Source: Echinococcus granulosus (lineage: Eukaryota > Platyhelminthes > Cestoda > Cyclophyllidea > Taeniidae). Taken from it: a stretch of DNA of 64,000 bases. Under the pieces are notes generated by a model that saw nothing but the letters and a program-made list of their open reading frames with translations, was not told the origin of the DNA and did no database searches. The position numbers and the translations under genes were made by a program. This document shows positions 63,030-64,000 of the stretch, piece by piece; position 1 is the first letter of the stretch, and each line of letters opens with the position of its first letter. The stretch is from assembly GCF_000524195.1 (NCBI RefSeq), contig NW_020170417.1, positions 1-64,000 on the forward strand. Reading direction: 5' to 3'.

Positions 63030-64000
63030 TTAGTTGACATAGAGTGTGCTCATGATGAGGACGTTGTTGGAGCTCCGCGCTAGCGTCACGATAAAACCCT
63101 CATTGGTGATCTTCAGGCAACAGGAACGGCTAACTTTGGTTTGCATGCAGACAAATTCACTGATTAAGTCGCCCTTTCCAGTGAATACCGCAATATGAAA
63201 CCTGTTGCCATGAGAATCGCCGACAAGAACGTCGCCTTGACCACTTACATCGATTCCGTTAGGGAAGTCGGTAATAGATTCACCACCAATGGTTCGGAGG
63301 TATTGCCCGTCCTCTTGTATTACGACGACACAATGAGCCTGCATAGAAAGCCACGGTACAATTATATCTATTCTCAGTTATGGAGATAAGCTTTCGCAGA
63401 AAAGGAAAATGTCTCCAATAGCCCGACCATCTTCCCTTCGCCTCCCATTCACCCCGTCATCATGACCACCCCATTACACACTCTAGGGTTCAAATGTCCA
63501 ATGAATGCTACAAATATCTGATACTTTCTGAACACACCCAACATCAAGAAAGGTAATCCACCAGACAGCTGCAATCAATAACGGCCACACACACAAACAA
63601 ACCAGTTAGGCACGTGTTAATAGAAGGATACGACGATCGCTTCGACACAACGGCACATCACGCATGTTACCTGTCGCGTACTGAGCTTACAGCAGTGAGG
63701 GAAGGCAGCCAACTAAGCACCACGGTGTTTAGTATCTGAAGTGTAATCATCACATCACAGAGCGTGTTGGTTTCACTGCGCAAGACCGCTCACATAAGTG
63801 ATACAAAGGACCAACTTATACCAACGTCGAACAGAACATATTACTTCTGCGATTCAAGTAATGTCAGATATCGCGAATGACTAAGCAGGCCAGGAGAAAC
63901 ATTTTCAAAAAAGAGAATAAAGAATTTCTCCGAGGCGACATACCTTGAAATCACAGATAAAGTACTCGCGACCACGAATAGCGATATCCGAGGGTTCCTT
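63030..64000 (-). CDS. Brat/TRIM-NHL family protein, C-terminal NHL repeats (gene runs off the window)
   Basis: The last exon, 63338-63030, encodes 102 residues and a stop. It contains FPNGIDVS, GDVLVGDSHGNRFH, KVSRSCCLKITNEG and the ending NNVLIMSTLYVN, very close to the end of Drosophila Brat. The preceding exon starts beyond the window and ends at 63944 (EPSDIAIRGREYFICDFK), joined in phase 0 across a 605-nt intron; together they give the last two NHL blades. Brat-type NHL beta-propellers bind RNA and repress translation, controlling stem-cell fate. The B-boxes and coiled coil, and any RING, would lie to the right. Brat rather than TRIM2/3 or TRIM71 is inferred from the NNVLIMSTLYV-type ending. 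Confidence 0.88.

Noticed and set aside
1..64000. CRISPR arrays, bacterial operons, ribosome-binding sites and rRNA genes
   Set aside because: None seen; the spliced metazoan genes make prokaryotic features inapplicable.

Overview
This is a window of animal nuclear DNA, most likely from a tapeworm (cestode). The genes are spliced, with GT-AG introns, metazoan domain architectures and long gene-free stretches full of (TG)n, (CA)n and (CT)n microsatellites. Many introns are only 30-41 nt. A 198-bp TG...CA repeat resembles the published taeniid TRIM retroelements (Ta-TRIM). The species call is inference: no marker gene settles it.

Layout, left to right: a T-rich stretch and an LTR-like pair (498-1485); an FBXO4-like F-box gene (+, 1755-2648) whose frame continues past its TAG stop; a TPPP/p25-alpha gene (+, 4412-4927); degenerate LTR copies at 5.7 and 6.2 kb; a second FBXO4-like gene (-, 11963-13552); POC1 (+, 16962-21221); an intronless two-pore channel (-, 22336-24618); a DH-BAR-SH3 RhoGEF of the DNMBP/Tuba type (-, 25024-31149); an older repeat interrupted by a solo LTR near 32.5 kb; DNAAF4/DYX1C1 (+, 34925-37201); the C-terminal exons of a BEN-domain gene (-, 37851-42007); about 13 kb of microsatellite-rich DNA; an unrecognised low-complexity nuclear-type protein (-, 54963-56411); the eIF4E transporter 4E-T/EIF4ENIF1 (+, 57133-60589); and, at the right edge, the NHL-repeat end of a Brat/TRIM-NHL gene (-, 63030 to beyond 64000).

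These are separate transcription units, not an operon. Two loose themes are visible. TPPP, POC1 and DNAAF4 belong to the microtubule, centriole and axoneme machinery. 4E-T and the Brat-like gene are both translational repressors in other animals. I reconstructed exon chains for POC1 (9 exons, 469 aa), DNAAF4 (9 exons, 409 aa) and 4E-T (12 exons, 586 aa) by matching reading phase at every junction. The DNMBP-like gene is only partly resolved. I found no clearly new biological system. The most unusual items are the near-minimal introns, the paired FBXO4-like genes with the in-frame TAG, and the mosaic LTR-like element.
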